Positions 8,877 through 17,895 of a stretch of 64,000 nucleotides of DNA are shown one piece after another (the stretch's first letter is position 1; each line of letters begins with the position of its first letter). Source of the DNA: an uncultured Flavobacteriaceae bacterium. GTDB lineage: Bacteria > Bacteroidota > Bacteroidia > Flavobacteriales > Flavobacteriaceae. The stretch lies in contig CALSPF010000001.1 in assembly GCA_943788165.1 (NCBI GenBank), positions 186,001-250,000 of the forward strand, written 5' to 3'. The notes beneath the pieces were generated by a model, which was not told the DNA's origin, searched no databases, and saw nothing but the letters and a program-made list of their open reading frames with translations. Both the position numbers and the translations under genes were made by a program.

Positions 8877-10079
8877 TTAAACACGCTTGATAATGGTGGC
8901 AATTCCCATTCCTCCAGCGATACACAAGGTTACCAATCCAGTATTTAGGTCTCGACGTTCTAGTTCATCCATCAATGTCCCAGTAAGCATACAACCTGTT
9001 GCACCAAGTGGGTGCCCCATGGCAATTGCTCCTCCATTTACATTAACAATATCGTGTGAGACACCCATCTCTTCCATGAATAACATTGGAATGGCTGAAA
9101 AGGCTTCGTTAACTTCGATCAAGTCGATGTCACCAATGTTCATTCCTGCTTGTTTAAGCGCTTTACGCGACGAAGGAGCAGGTCCAGTTAGCATAATGGT
9201 TGGATCACTTCCACTTATGGCGGCAGTGGTCATTTTAAAGCGAGGTTTTAATCCCATTTTCTCTCCAGCCTCTTTGTTTCCAATCAGCGATATAGCCGCT
9301 CCGTCTACAATGGCAGAGGAGTTCCCCGCGTGGTGAACGTGGTGTAGGGTTTCTACTTCTGGATATTTGTCAAGAGCTACATCATCAAATCCAGCCATGG
9401 TACCCATCATTTGAAAGGCAGGTTGAAGCGAAGCCAAAGAAGCAGCTGTCGTTCCTGGGCGAATATTTTCATCGGCAGTGAGTATATCTACTCCATTTTG
9501 ATCTTTAATGGCGATACGTGATTTGAACAAGCCTTTTGCTTCTGCTTCCGAGGCTCTTCGTTGTGATTCAGCAGCAAAAGCATCCGTTGCTTCTCTTGTG
9601 TAGCCGTATTTTGATGCAATTAAATCGGCTGAAATTCCTTGAGGAACTAGGTTTCCAGGAATGGCCGTGGAGGGATCAATAAACATTCCTCCTCCGTCAG
9701 ATCCCATTTGAACACGAGACATACTTTCAACTCCTCCCGCAACAATTAAATCGCGAAATCCAGATTTGATGTAAGCCGCAGCTTGGTTCATAGATTCTAG
9801 TCCAGAGCCACAAAAGCGATTTAAGGTAACACCACATAAATGGTCCCCGTACCCAGAAGCTTGGGCGGCAGACTTGGCAACATTTGCGCCTTGGTCCATT
9901 ACTTGCGCTACACAGCCCAGAATCACATCGTTAACTAAACTAGTGTCCAATTGATGTTTATGCTTTAATTCAGCGAGTGTTTGTCGAGCCAATTCTGCTG
10001 GGGTTATTCCGATCAAAGCCCCTTTTTTGTTTCCTTTTCCGCGAACGGTACGGATGGCGTCATAAATATATGCTTCCAT
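8877..10079 (-). CDS. fadA: acetyl-CoA C-acyltransferase (thiolase)
   Basis: A 400-residue thiolase that cleaves 3-ketoacyl-CoA to acetyl-CoA and a shortened acyl-CoA. The acylated Cys90 lies in NRFCGSGLESM, the His356 block in AMGHPLGATG, and the second catalytic Cys386 in TLCIAGGMG; NEAFSA is also present. The length is typical and there are no breaks. First gene of the two-gene operon with the FadJ-type enzyme. The upstream region holds a perfect palindrome (10118-10140) about 40 bases before the ATG. A degradative role rather than acetoacetyl-CoA biosynthesis is inferred from the neighbour. Confidence 0.93.
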   Translation of the reverse strand: MEAYIYDAIRTVRGKGNKKGALIGITPAELARQTLAELKHKHQLDTSLVNDVILGCVAQVMDQGANVAKSAAQASGYGDHLCGVTLNRFCGSGLESMNQAAAYIKSGFRDLIVAGGVESMSRVQMGSDGGGMFIDPSTAIPGNLVPQGISADLIASKYGYTREATDAFAAESQRRASEAEAKGLFKSRIAIKDQNGVDILTADENIRPGTTAASLASLQPAFQMMGTMAGFDDVALDKYPEVETLHHVHHAGNSSAIVDGAAISLIGNKEAGEKMGLKPRFKMTTAAISGSDPTIMLTGPAPSSRKALKQAGMNIGDIDLIEVNEAFSAIPMLFMEEMGVSHDIVNVNGGAIAMGHPLGATGCMLTGTLMDELERRDLNTGLVTLCIAGGMGIATIIKRV

Positions 10080-10117
10080 GGTGATTATATTAGTTAAATA
10101 TTATTTTATGCACTTTA

Positions 10118-10140
10118 ATTTAATTGAAATTCAATTAAAT
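10118..10140. promoter_or_regulatory. perfect 23-bp palindrome, candidate operator of the beta-oxidation operon
   Basis: The arm ATTTAATTGAA (10118-10128) is followed by one base and its exact reverse complement (10130-10140). It lies 39 bases upstream of the thiolase start. The size and symmetry suit a TetR-family dimer pair, and a TetR gene borders the operon on its other side. Binding is not shown by sequence. Confidence 0.55.
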
Positions 10141-10221
10141 ATTGCTTGTAAAGCTAGTATTAAATGATTGATTATCCAAACATTCTTTGGTGGATGATGG
10201 GTATTGGTGGTAGGGCGCGGA

Positions 10222-10401
10222 TTAGGGTTTTTTTTCGTTCTTTTTTTGAGGATCTTTACCTAGCATTCGTTCAAGACGATCAGGAATATAATTTTCATTA
10301 ACATCTTCTTCATATCCCATAGTTGTGCTTACAACACCATATATAATAACAGCAGCAACGAGTGCAACTATTGCAAGAACAACGATAACTACTTCATTCA
10401 T
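10222..10401 (-). CDS. small single-pass membrane protein, 59 residues
   Basis: An open frame with ATG at 10401 and stop at 10222-10224. It has one strongly hydrophobic N-terminal segment (VVIVVLAIVALVAAVIIYGV, about 4-23), then an acidic/polar tail containing YEEDVNENYIPDRLERMLG and a Lys-rich end (KKNEKKP). The composition pattern, clean start and lack of any overlapping gene support a real small protein. I do not recognise the family. The predicted topology is N-terminus out, basic tail in the cytoplasm. It stands alone, transcribed toward the thiolase gene with 142 bases between them. Confidence 0.6.
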   Translation of the reverse strand: MNEVVIVVLAIVALVAAVIIYGVVSTTMGYEEDVNENYIPDRLERMLGKDPQKKNEKKP

Positions 10402-10574
10402 AATTAGTTTGTTTTATCTAAATATACTAAAAATAGTAGTTATTCTGGATCAACTTGAGTAAAAAACCAAGTTTAGTTCTTTGATTAATACCTTTTTGTT
10501 TGGTGACCAACCTCTAATAGAAATAGTTTTTACATCATTCTTTTTTTACTACATTGACCTTATAAATTATTTTC

Positions 10575-12191
10575 ATGAGACAACTAGCCAAACTTTTGAG
10601 CCTTGGATGCCTAAGTACACTTTTTCTTATTAGCTGTAGTTCCAAGGAACGCCCAGCTTACACAAATAATGTTATTGCGGCTGCACAGCCGTTGGCGTCT
10701 AAAGCGGGTGAACAAATGTATGCTCTGGGCGGGAATGCCTTTGATGCGGCAGTAGCAGCAGGATTTACTCTTGCAGTAGTTGAGCCAAGCATGAGTGGAT
10801 TAGGCGGAAGATTGCAAGCGATCTATCAAACCCAAACAGGCGAAATCGCTGGTGTTGATGCCTCGACAGAAGTCCCCAAGAATTATACACCTTCGACTGT
10901 AAAACATTCTTTTGGCTATCCAACAATTGGGATTCCAGGGGTGGTGGCAGGACTACTGAAACTACATCAGGATAAAGGGAGTCTAACATTAACACAAGTT
11001 CTTGCGCCTGCCATTAAAGCGGCAGAGGAAGGCTATGCAATTTTACCTGGAGAAGCCTACAGACAACAAATGGCAGTAGATAAAGTTAAGACATTGTCCG
11101 GATCAGCTTATCATTTTTTAAACGAAAAAGGTGAGGCTCCAGAAGCCGGAGATATCATTGTACAAAAAGACCTTGCTGAGGTGTTAAAAGCCATAGCAAA
11201 GAAAAGTAAAAAAGGCTTTTATGAAGGAGACGTAGCGCAAAAAATGGTGGATGATATTCAGGCGAATGGGGGAATCTTAACCCTAGAGGATTTAAAAAAT
11301 TACAAGGCGCTGTCTTCTCGTGTACTTCATGGAAAATACTATGGACACGATATTCACAGTTTATACCTTCCGTCGTATGGTGCAATTACCATACAGATTT
11401 TACAGATCCTTGATCATTTAAAGGGAATTCAATCCGAAGAGCAATGGGCCCAGGAAGTAGGCGAGGCGACGAAAATAGCCTACACTTATCGCAAAAAACA
11501 AGACAATCAAGATTCTTTGGCATTGATACTTTCCTATGCCCGTGCGGGTAAATTGGCCCAACAAATACGGGAAGAAGCCTACACATTTACCGCTGATTTT
11601 GACCAAAATACGCCTGTTTCTTGGACGGTAAAACAAGGCCATACTTCGCACTTAACGGCTGTTGACCAATGGGGGAATGCGGTTTCCTTGACCCAAACAG
11701 TTGGCCCCAACATGGGATCTAAAGTAGCCACTAAGGGTCTCGGATTTTTATATGCTGTTACACTGGGAGGTTACTTGGGTGATTATAAACCCGGGGATCG
11801 TGCCAATTCGCATATTACACCAACGCTTGTTACCAAGGAAGGCGCTTTAGTATTGGCCCTTGGTGCTGCGGGGGGAAGTAGAATTGTGACGGCCGTAACC
11901 CAAGTGATTAGTCGATTTTTGGGACAAAAACACCCTTTAGATAAAGCCGTCTTTTTACCTCGTGTTTATCCCTTTCAAGATAGTTTATGGGTCGAAGATC
12001 ATGCGACTGTCAAGGCGGTAAATGCAGATTTAAATCCTGCTGAGTATCCAGTGAAATACATAGAAGAAATTGCGCGTTTTGGTCGCGTACATGCCATTGC
12101 TAAAGACCCTGAGTCTGATTCTTGGGTTGGCGCTGCAGACCCAGATTGGGAAGGAACATCGGAATACTTTTCTTCGGAGAGAAAGGATTAA
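10575..12191 (+). CDS. gamma-glutamyltransferase family protein, lipoprotein, divergent
   Basis: A 538-residue Ntn-hydrolase of the gamma-glutamyltranspeptidase family with a lipoprotein signal (LFLISC, Cys21). The self-cleavage/nucleophile Thr is Thr357 in GHTSHLTAVD, followed by WGNAVSLTQTVG. AAGGSR near 425-430 matches the conserved glycine block. Unusual points: the usual DxRExAP block that binds the gamma-glutamyl carboxylate through Arg reads VDASTEVP (94-101), so that Arg is missing, and the conserved GIGGGG reads GLGGRL. The acceptor or substrate may therefore differ from glutathione. It is a free-standing gene. Confidence 0.8.
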   Translation: MRQLAKLLSLGCLSTLFLISCSSKERPAYTNNVIAAAQPLASKAGEQMYALGGNAFDAAVAAGFTLAVVEPSMSGLGGRLQAIYQTQTGEIAGVDASTEVPKNYTPSTVKHSFGYPTIGIPGVVAGLLKLHQDKGSLTLTQVLAPAIKAAEEGYAILPGEAYRQQMAVDKVKTLSGSAYHFLNEKGEAPEAGDIIVQKDLAEVLKAIAKKSKKGFYEGDVAQKMVDDIQANGGILTLEDLKNYKALSSRVLHGKYYGHDIHSLYLPSYGAITIQILQILDHLKGIQSEEQWAQEVGEATKIAYTYRKKQDNQDSLALILSYARAGKLAQQIREEAYTFTADFDQNTPVSWTVKQGHTSHLTAVDQWGNAVSLTQTVGPNMGSKVATKGLGFLYAVTLGGYLGDYKPGDRANSHITPTLVTKEGALVLALGAAGGSRIVTAVTQVISRFLGQKHPLDKAVFLPRVYPFQDSLWVEDHATVKAVNADLNPAEYPVKYIEEIARFGRVHAIAKDPESDSWVGAADPDWEGTSEYFSSERKD

Positions 12192-12280
12192 TTATTCAAT
12201 GATTTAAAGGGTTACCAAGAAGTCACTAAAGATTTAAAGCGTCATTTCTGTAACAAAAGTAGGGTAGAAGCATCTAATAT

Positions 12281-12306
12281 TGTGCAAAAGATATAATTTT
12301 TGCACA
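12281..12306. promoter_or_regulatory. perfect inverted repeat upstream of an outer-membrane protein gene
   Basis: TGTGCAAAA (12281-12289), an 8-base spacer, then the reverse complement TTTTGCACA (12298-12306). It ends 18 bases before the ATG at 12325 and overlaps a TATAATTTTTG stretch that resembles a Bacteroidota -7 element. It could be an operator or an mRNA leader hairpin. Confidence 0.5.
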
Positions 12307-12324
12307 TAAAATCTATACCAAGAT

Positions 12325-14691
12325 ATGAACCTACAATCATGCTTTTTTGCCATTCTTTTTTTGGGCCTTTTTTCAGTCAAAGCACAATACTCTATTCGTG
12401 GAAAAATTATAGATGATTTTGAATCAGCAATATCATTCGCCAATATAGTTCTACAACAAAAAGGGAATGAGACCTTTTTCAAAGGAGTTGTTTCAGACAA
12501 TGAAGGGGAATATGTTTTTGAAGATATCGAAGCGGGAACCTATCTTATTGAAGTTTCTGTTTTAGGATTTAAGTTGAAGAAAACCGAGACGTTTGACTTG
12601 TTGGAAAATAAAATTGCAGATTTTGTTTTAGAAGAAGAAGCGCAAGGTTTGGATGAAGTTGTTGTCAAAAGCAAGCGTCCAACCATTCGACAGACGGCCG
12701 AAAAATTGGTGGTCGATCTGGAAAGCTCTGAGATGATTAACACCAGTCTTCGCGATGTTATGCGGAAGGTTCCTGGTGTTTTAGTGACCAATAATGGTAT
12801 ATCAATCGCAGGAAATAGAGGGGTGAGGATCCTTATCAATGGGAAGACAACTGAATATATGGATGTTCAAACATTGTTGCGGGATTTACCCGCTGACAAC
12901 ATTGCTAAAATAGAGGTAATAGAGCAACCTGGAGCAGAATACCAAGCCTCGGGTTCTGTTGCCATCATTGATATTATTTTAAAGAAAAATGTTCGCCTAG
13001 GCACCCATGGAAGTGTCAATACTTGGATAGGAGAGGATCAGGGTTTTGAATACGGCACAAGTGCTTCCATTGCCAGCTACAAGAATAAGTTGAATTGGCA
13101 AACAAGCATCGGTTATTCGGAGCCTACCTGGAGAGACGACTTATTTTTGGTGCGGACTGTTGAAGAGCAAACCTATGATCAGGAAACAATTGAACCTTAT
13201 GCTCCCGTCAATCGGAGGTTTTCGGCTGCGGTAGACTATTATTTGAATGAGAAACATTCTATTGGACTTGCGGGGCGATGGAATAGCAGAGAGTCTGAAC
13301 GCATTGGAACGAGTAAAACCATTATTTCCGATCAAAACACGACCAACACCCTGTTCTCCGAAAACAGTTTTGATAGAGATCGAAGTGATTTTAACTTCAA
13401 TCCATACTATCAATACAAAACCGATACAGAGAAATTATTCTTGGATTTTAACTACATCAACTTTGTAAACAATAATACCAACCAGTTGTCTGGTTTAGCG
13501 GGAAGCACTCTCCCTTTTACGGATAGAAGGTACATCCAAAATGGTGAGTACGCGATTAAGACCTATAAAATAGATTATTCCAAAAAGTTCAGTGAGCATT
13601 TCAAATTAAGTTTGGGCTCTAGGTATGCTGATGTTAATACGGACAATGATTTACAGTCCTACCTGGATAATGGTCAAGGAACGTTTAATTTTATTGAAGA
13701 GGAGAGTAGTCAGTTTTTGATCGATGAAACTATTTTTGCTTTGTATGCGAAAATTAAAGCTAGCAAGGGGAAATGGTCTTTCTCTGGAGGACTGCGTTAC
13801 GAGGACAGTAATACCGACGGAACCTCGATTTTTACGGAAGAGGGGACTCCCGATAGGAGTGTAAAAAGAAGACCCATCAAGAAAGTATTTCCGAGTGCGT
13901 CAATCAGTAGAGAGTTGTCGGATGTTTTAGGGGCAAGCTTGTCTTATAGCTACCGAATTGAGCGTCCCTCTTACAGTAGTTTAAATTCTTTTGCTGAGTT
14001 TTTAGACCCTTTTTCGGCCAGTCAGGGAAATCCCAATTTAACCCCTTCCTATACCAATAATTATCAATTCAATTTGACCTATGAAGGTCAGCCGTTTTTT
14101 ACGGTAGCTCACAGTAAAACAGACGATGAAATCTTCCAGCTAATTCAGCAAGACAATGATCAGATTAGGCAGCGAGAAGTTAATGTGGAAGAAAACTCAA
14201 ACTGGAACTTTAGGTTATTTGCTCCACTAAGTTTTGTAGAAAAGCTCGACGGTTATACGGGTATAATTTTAGTCAATACAGATTATCAATCGTCAATGTT
14301 CAACGTAGATTTAAACAAGTGGTACATGTTTTGGTTTATTCAAGCAAGTTATGAATTGCCGTGGGAGATAAATTTTGAAATGAGTGGAAACTATGGTACA
14401 GGTGCGCTAGAAGGTCAAATTGACGTAGACTGGTTGGCCGAGTTAGACTTTTCTTTTGGAAAAGCCTTTTTGGACGACCAATTGAAAGTAAACCTAGGTT
14501 TAGATAAAGTGCTCAACAGAGGTTTTATAGGGACAATTGATTATGGAAACGGAACGGCCGCAGTAGATAGTAATGGATCGCGACAAAATATTCAATTGAG
14601 GTTGGTTTATAGCTTTGGCTCAAAATTTGGTAAGAGCAAAGAAGATCGAAATAGAACCCAAGAAGAAGGACGTATCCGGGATGAAAATTAA
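12325..14691 (+). CDS. outer-membrane beta-barrel protein, TonB-receptor-like
   Basis: A 788-residue protein with a Sec signal peptide ending around FSVKAQ. A carboxypeptidase-regulatory-like beta-sandwich follows (about 22-105: GKIIDD...ANIVLQ...GVVSDNEGEYVFEDIEAGTY), then a TonB plug region (LDEVVVKSKRP, VPGVLV, GVRILINGK, IEVIEQPGAEY) and a long barrel rich in alternating aromatic residues. This layout fits the outer_membrane_beta-barrel_3 group rather than SusC, because no SusD follows. The substrate is unknown. It is a single gene, preceded by the inverted repeat at 12281-12306. Confidence 0.85.
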   Translation: MNLQSCFFAILFLGLFSVKAQYSIRGKIIDDFESAISFANIVLQQKGNETFFKGVVSDNEGEYVFEDIEAGTYLIEVSVLGFKLKKTETFDLLENKIADFVLEEEAQGLDEVVVKSKRPTIRQTAEKLVVDLESSEMINTSLRDVMRKVPGVLVTNNGISIAGNRGVRILINGKTTEYMDVQTLLRDLPADNIAKIEVIEQPGAEYQASGSVAIIDIILKKNVRLGTHGSVNTWIGEDQGFEYGTSASIASYKNKLNWQTSIGYSEPTWRDDLFLVRTVEEQTYDQETIEPYAPVNRRFSAAVDYYLNEKHSIGLAGRWNSRESERIGTSKTIISDQNTTNTLFSENSFDRDRSDFNFNPYYQYKTDTEKLFLDFNYINFVNNNTNQLSGLAGSTLPFTDRRYIQNGEYAIKTYKIDYSKKFSEHFKLSLGSRYADVNTDNDLQSYLDNGQGTFNFIEEESSQFLIDETIFALYAKIKASKGKWSFSGGLRYEDSNTDGTSIFTEEGTPDRSVKRRPIKKVFPSASISRELSDVLGASLSYSYRIERPSYSSLNSFAEFLDPFSASQGNPNLTPSYTNNYQFNLTYEGQPFFTVAHSKTDDEIFQLIQQDNDQIRQREVNVEENSNWNFRLFAPLSFVEKLDGYTGIILVNTDYQSSMFNVDLNKWYMFWFIQASYELPWEINFEMSGNYGTGALEGQIDVDWLAELDFSFGKAFLDDQLKVNLGLDKVLNRGFIGTIDYGNGTAAVDSNGSRQNIQLRLVYSFGSKFGKSKEDRNRTQEEGRIRDEN

Positions 14692-14789
14692 CCATTACAA
14701 TAAGGTCCTAAGCTTAGTGAAACGAACAGGCTAAGAGAATACCTTTGTTTTTAGATTCCATCAAAATCTAAAAGCTTAAATTTGAGGCT

Positions 14790-15176
14790 ATGATTCCAGA
14801 AAACATTGCCTTTCTTTTCGTTTTAGCCTTCTTTTCGATCGTATTCCTTCAAAGTGGAGTAGATAAGATCGTTGATTATAAGGGGAACTTAGCTTTTTTA
14901 AAGGGTTTATTTAAAGCCTTTTTCTCACCACCACTAATTACATTGGCGTTAATTTCAGTAACTATTTTAGAAGTAATATCTGGAGTATTGTGTTTAATCG
15001 GTATAGGTGATTTTATTTTTAATGACTTCAGTTTTGTTGGATTACTCGGGCTAATAACCGGATCTCTTGCACTGTTGATTCTTTTATTTGGTCAGCGTGT
15101 TTCTAAAAATTATGAGGGAGCAAAAACCATCGCCATTTATTTTATTGTAGCTATGATCGGTATAGTGTTGGCCTAA
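14790..15176 (+). CDS. DoxX-like small integral membrane protein
   Basis: A 128-residue protein with four hydrophobic segments and an early FLQSGVDKIVDYKGNLAFLKG stretch resembling DoxX/MauE-type proteins, where the first membrane segment is followed by a conserved Asp/Lys pair. No enzymatic motif is visible. It stands 98 bases after the outer-membrane protein gene and 102 bases before the phosphatidyltransferase gene, so membership in an operon is possible but unproven. Confidence 0.65.
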   Translation: MIPENIAFLFVLAFFSIVFLQSGVDKIVDYKGNLAFLKGLFKAFFSPPLITLALISVTILEVISGVLCLIGIGDFIFNDFSFVGLLGLITGSLALLILLFGQRVSKNYEGAKTIAIYFIVAMIGIVLA

Positions 15177-15278
15177 CAAAGAAGAAAAACATTCTTTTTT
15201 ATGTAGCATCGAAGCCCTATTGCTTAAAATTCGGTGTACTTTTGAGCAATAAATTTTTGCTTTTCTTTACTATTATAA

Positions 15279-16049
15279 ATGGCCAAATTACCCAAAGAGT
15301 ATCAATTTTTAGACTTGTCTGATTACGGACGTACACCAGGCCATTGGATTGCAAGCAAACTCCAGCACACCGATTTAACTGCGATTCATGTAACGAGCAT
15401 GTTTATTATAACTGGCTTTGTCGCCATTGGATTCTTGTTAAATGGATACTTGATTACTGCCGCTTTTCTTTTAGTCCTAAAATCTATTTTAGATGCTGCA
15501 GATGGGGAATTAGCGCGTTTAAAAAAAACACCGTCCTATGTTGGTCGTTATTATGATTCAATCGCAGATCTATTGCTTAACTTTTGTTTTTTACTAAGCT
15601 TTTGGTATATCACTGATATTTCCATCTTTTATATGCTAATCGCTTTTTTTGGGATTCAGCTACAAGGGACCTTGTATAACTACTATTACGTGATTTTACG
15701 CAATTCGGTCCAAGGAGATTCGACCAGTCGTATTTTTGAAAGTACCACGCCAAAAGCGTTTAAAGGCGAAAGTCAATCCCGCGTAACGCTATTCTATACT
15801 ATTTACAATGTATTGTACATCTGTTTTGACAAGTGCATGTATTATATGGATAAAAACGCAAGCAATAGCCAGCCGTTTCCGAAGTGGTTTATGACGCTCA
15901 TTTCGTTGTATGGCCTTGGGTTTCAGTTGTTACTTATGGCGCTGATGTTGGTGTTTCAACTTCAGAATTATGTCATTCCATTCTTTATTGGCTATACCGT
16001 TCTGATGCTTGTGTTTATTTCTATTCGGAAGCTAATACTTAAGCCTTAA
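15279..16049 (+). CDS. CDP-alcohol phosphatidyltransferase family protein
   Basis: A 256-residue integral membrane enzyme. The family signature D-x2-DG-x2-AR-x8-G-x3-D-x3-D is complete at residues 72-97 (Asp72, Asp75, Arg80, Gly89, Asp93, Asp97). It transfers a phosphatidyl group from a CDP-diacylglycerol-type donor to an alcohol, or the reverse kind of CDP-alcohol transfer. The alcohol substrate cannot be read from sequence. Roughly six membrane segments are visible. It is followed by a convergent short gene. Confidence 0.85.
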   Translation: MAKLPKEYQFLDLSDYGRTPGHWIASKLQHTDLTAIHVTSMFIITGFVAIGFLLNGYLITAAFLLVLKSILDAADGELARLKKTPSYVGRYYDSIADLLLNFCFLLSFWYITDISIFYMLIAFFGIQLQGTLYNYYYVILRNSVQGDSTSRIFESTTPKAFKGESQSRVTLFYTIYNVLYICFDKCMYYMDKNASNSQPFPKWFMTLISLYGLGFQLLLMALMLVFQLQNYVIPFFIGYTVLMLVFISIRKLILKP

Positions 16050-16092
16050 AACAAATTTCAGCAGATTAGCTTGTCGATGAGGCACAAGGTGT

Positions 16093-16377
16093 TTAGTCGT
16101 TAACTTCTGAGGTGTCTTTTAGAACATCTTCCAGGTAAGTCAAAACTTTTGCCCCACCGGCATCTAAAAGAGGACTGACTTTCGTTATTTCGGCAATTTC
16201 CTGCGTAACAACAATATTTCTTTTTAGTTGACCCCGTACTAACTCTTTCTTTGCCTTTTTTATGATATCTTCTTTGCTTTTGTCTGCGATGAGGATATCG
16301 ATTAAGTTGTCGAAATGTTCGGCCTCCTTGTCAAGTCGATTGCAGAGCGCAATTAGTCTTTTGGTAGTTGTGTTCAT
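16093..16377 (-). CDS. small helical protein of unknown function
   Basis: A 94-residue soluble protein, probably all-helical, rich in Lys/Glu/Asp (for example DKSKEDIIKKAKKELVRGQL) with no Cys pair, signal or recognised motif. The ATG at 16377 is clear. I cannot assign a function. It sits at the border between the conserved flank and the A+T-rich accessory region. Confidence 0.55.
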   Translation of the reverse strand: MNTTTKRLIALCNRLDKEAEHFDNLIDILIADKSKEDIIKKAKKELVRGQLKRNIVVTQEIAEITKVSPLLDAGGAKVLTYLEDVLKDTSEVND

Positions 16378-16384
16378 TTATTAA

Positions 16385-16723
16385 AGATATAACCTTTTGG
16401 TTGGTTTATCTCCCTTACAGTATATTTCTAAAAGAGTAAGAGATAGAGCCGGCTTAACTACGTCGAGCTCTTTTACAAAAGATGCATTTAGAGAATTAAT
16501 TTGGAAAGAAAGATGGCATGAGTTGTGCTATGAGCGCAAAACCTGGTTTGATATGGTTCGTCTTAGAAAGGCGTTTAATAGCATAACGGGTGGTTTTGAC
16601 AATTTTGTGGGACATACTATTCTCAGCTCAAATCAAACGCTTCAGGAAAAGCACTTGTTGTTTCCAATTCCAGCACTTGAGCTTGTTAATAACCCTAATT
16701 TGACGCAAAACACTGGGTATTAA
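16385..16723 (+). pseudogene. SusD/RagB C-terminal remnant
   Basis: The last 110 or so codons of a SusD-family starch/glycan-binding lipoprotein. Diagnostic pieces are YISKRVRDRAGL, AFRELIWKERWHELCYE, WFDMVRLRKAF, LLFPIPALEL and the terminal NPNLTQNTGY. A full SusD has about 450-600 residues. The frame is closed by a stop at 16382-16384, there is no signal peptide or N-terminal TPR region, and no SusC partner is present. It is therefore the 3' stump of a lost polysaccharide-utilisation pair, left at the edge of the accessory region. Confidence 0.85.
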
Positions 16724-16795
16724 TAAAAATCAAGTGTACTATTATGATATAGTATTTATGACATAATTAGCATATATAGTTGGTTTAGTTAAACT

Positions 16796-16851
16796 CTAGC
16801 AGATTTATATCAAGATAAATATTTCTTGAACTTTTATCTGCTAGTTTTTTT
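16796..16851 (+). terminator. long-stem Rho-independent terminator
   Basis: CTAGCAGAT (16796-16804) pairs with ATCTGCTAG (16836-16844). An inner stem TCAAGA/TCTTGA lies within the loop, and seven T follow. It sits 70 bases after the SusD remnant and before manA. Confidence 0.75.
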
Positions 16852-16923
16852 ATATTATATTAATTGCAAAAAGTAAATTACTTTTTTCTGTGATTAAAAA
16901 AGCACTTCTTTAAATAAAATAAA

Positions 16924-17895
16924 ATGGAATTATATCCAATAAAATTTCAACCCATTTATAAATACAGACTTTGGGGTGGAGATAAATTAAAAAATAATTT
17001 AAAAAAAGATTATAAAGACAATAACATTGGAGAATCGTGGGAGATTTCAGATATAGACGGTGATGAAACTAAAGTGATAAATGGCTCTTTAAAAGGGTAT
17101 ACTTTAAAAGAATTAATTTATGAATTTAAAGGAGATTTTATCGGGCATTCTGTATTTAAAAAATTCAACGGTCAGTTTCCTTTATTAATAAAATTCATTG
17201 ACGCTAAAATACCTTTATCGATTCAAGTTCATCCCAATAATGAATTTGCCAAAAAGCATCACAATTCTTTTGGTAAAAATGAAATGTGGTTTATTATGGA
17301 AACAGATTTAAGTGCTGAAATTATAATTGGTTTTAATAAAGATTCAAGTGTTGAAGAGTATAAAAAGGCAATAAAAAAACATACTCTTTTAGAATTAGTT
17401 CATTTTGAAAAAATAAATAAAGGAGAAGCATTCTATATTCCCGCAGGACGCATTCATGCTATTGGGGCTGGTGCTGTATTAGCCGAAATTCAGCAAACAT
17501 CTGACATTACCTATAGAATTCATGATTATGATCGAATTGATAAATTGACAGGGAAAAAACGAGAATTACATAATGACCTAGCTGTAAATGTTTTAGACTT
17601 CAAGTGTTATGATAATTATAAGACGGACTATGCTACTACAAAGAATATATCAAATGAATTAATCCATTCTCCTCATTTTAAAACTAACTATATACTAGTT
17701 GAAGGTGAAGTAACTAAGGATTATTCACAATTAGATTCATTTGTAATTTATATGTGTGTAAATAATGACATTAAGGTTCTTGTAAATAGTGAACTTTATA
17801 CTTTAAATTATGGCGAAACAATCTTGCTTCCAGCAAACACATTGGTTGTTAAATTGATTTCTAAAAATTGTGAGTTACTTGAAATTTTTATGTGA
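16924..17895 (+). CDS. manA: mannose-6-phosphate isomerase, class I
   Basis: A 323-residue cupin-fold isomerase interconverting mannose-6-phosphate and fructose-6-phosphate. Zinc-ligand positions are visible: Gln101 and His103 in SIQVHP, Glu120 in KNEMWF, and His178 in PAGRIHAIG, followed by EIQQTSDITYR. Length and motifs suit the short bacterial type (about 315 residues). The codon use is clearly more A/T-rich than in the flanking genes, suggesting acquisition. It stands alone between terminators, so it is not operonic with the homoserine dehydrogenase. Confidence 0.92.
   Translation: MELYPIKFQPIYKYRLWGGDKLKNNLKKDYKDNNIGESWEISDIDGDETKVINGSLKGYTLKELIYEFKGDFIGHSVFKKFNGQFPLLIKFIDAKIPLSIQVHPNNEFAKKHHNSFGKNEMWFIMETDLSAEIIIGFNKDSSVEEYKKAIKKHTLLELVHFEKINKGEAFYIPAGRIHAIGAGAVLAEIQQTSDITYRIHDYDRIDKLTGKKRELHNDLAVNVLDFKCYDNYKTDYATTKNISNELIHSPHFKTNYILVEGEVTKDYSQLDSFVIYMCVNNDIKVLVNSELYTLNYGETILLPANTLVVKLISKNCELLEIFM

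Noticed and set aside
8887..9336. Plus-strand frame of 149 codons
   Set aside because: Antisense shadow of the thiolase gene with low-complexity composition.
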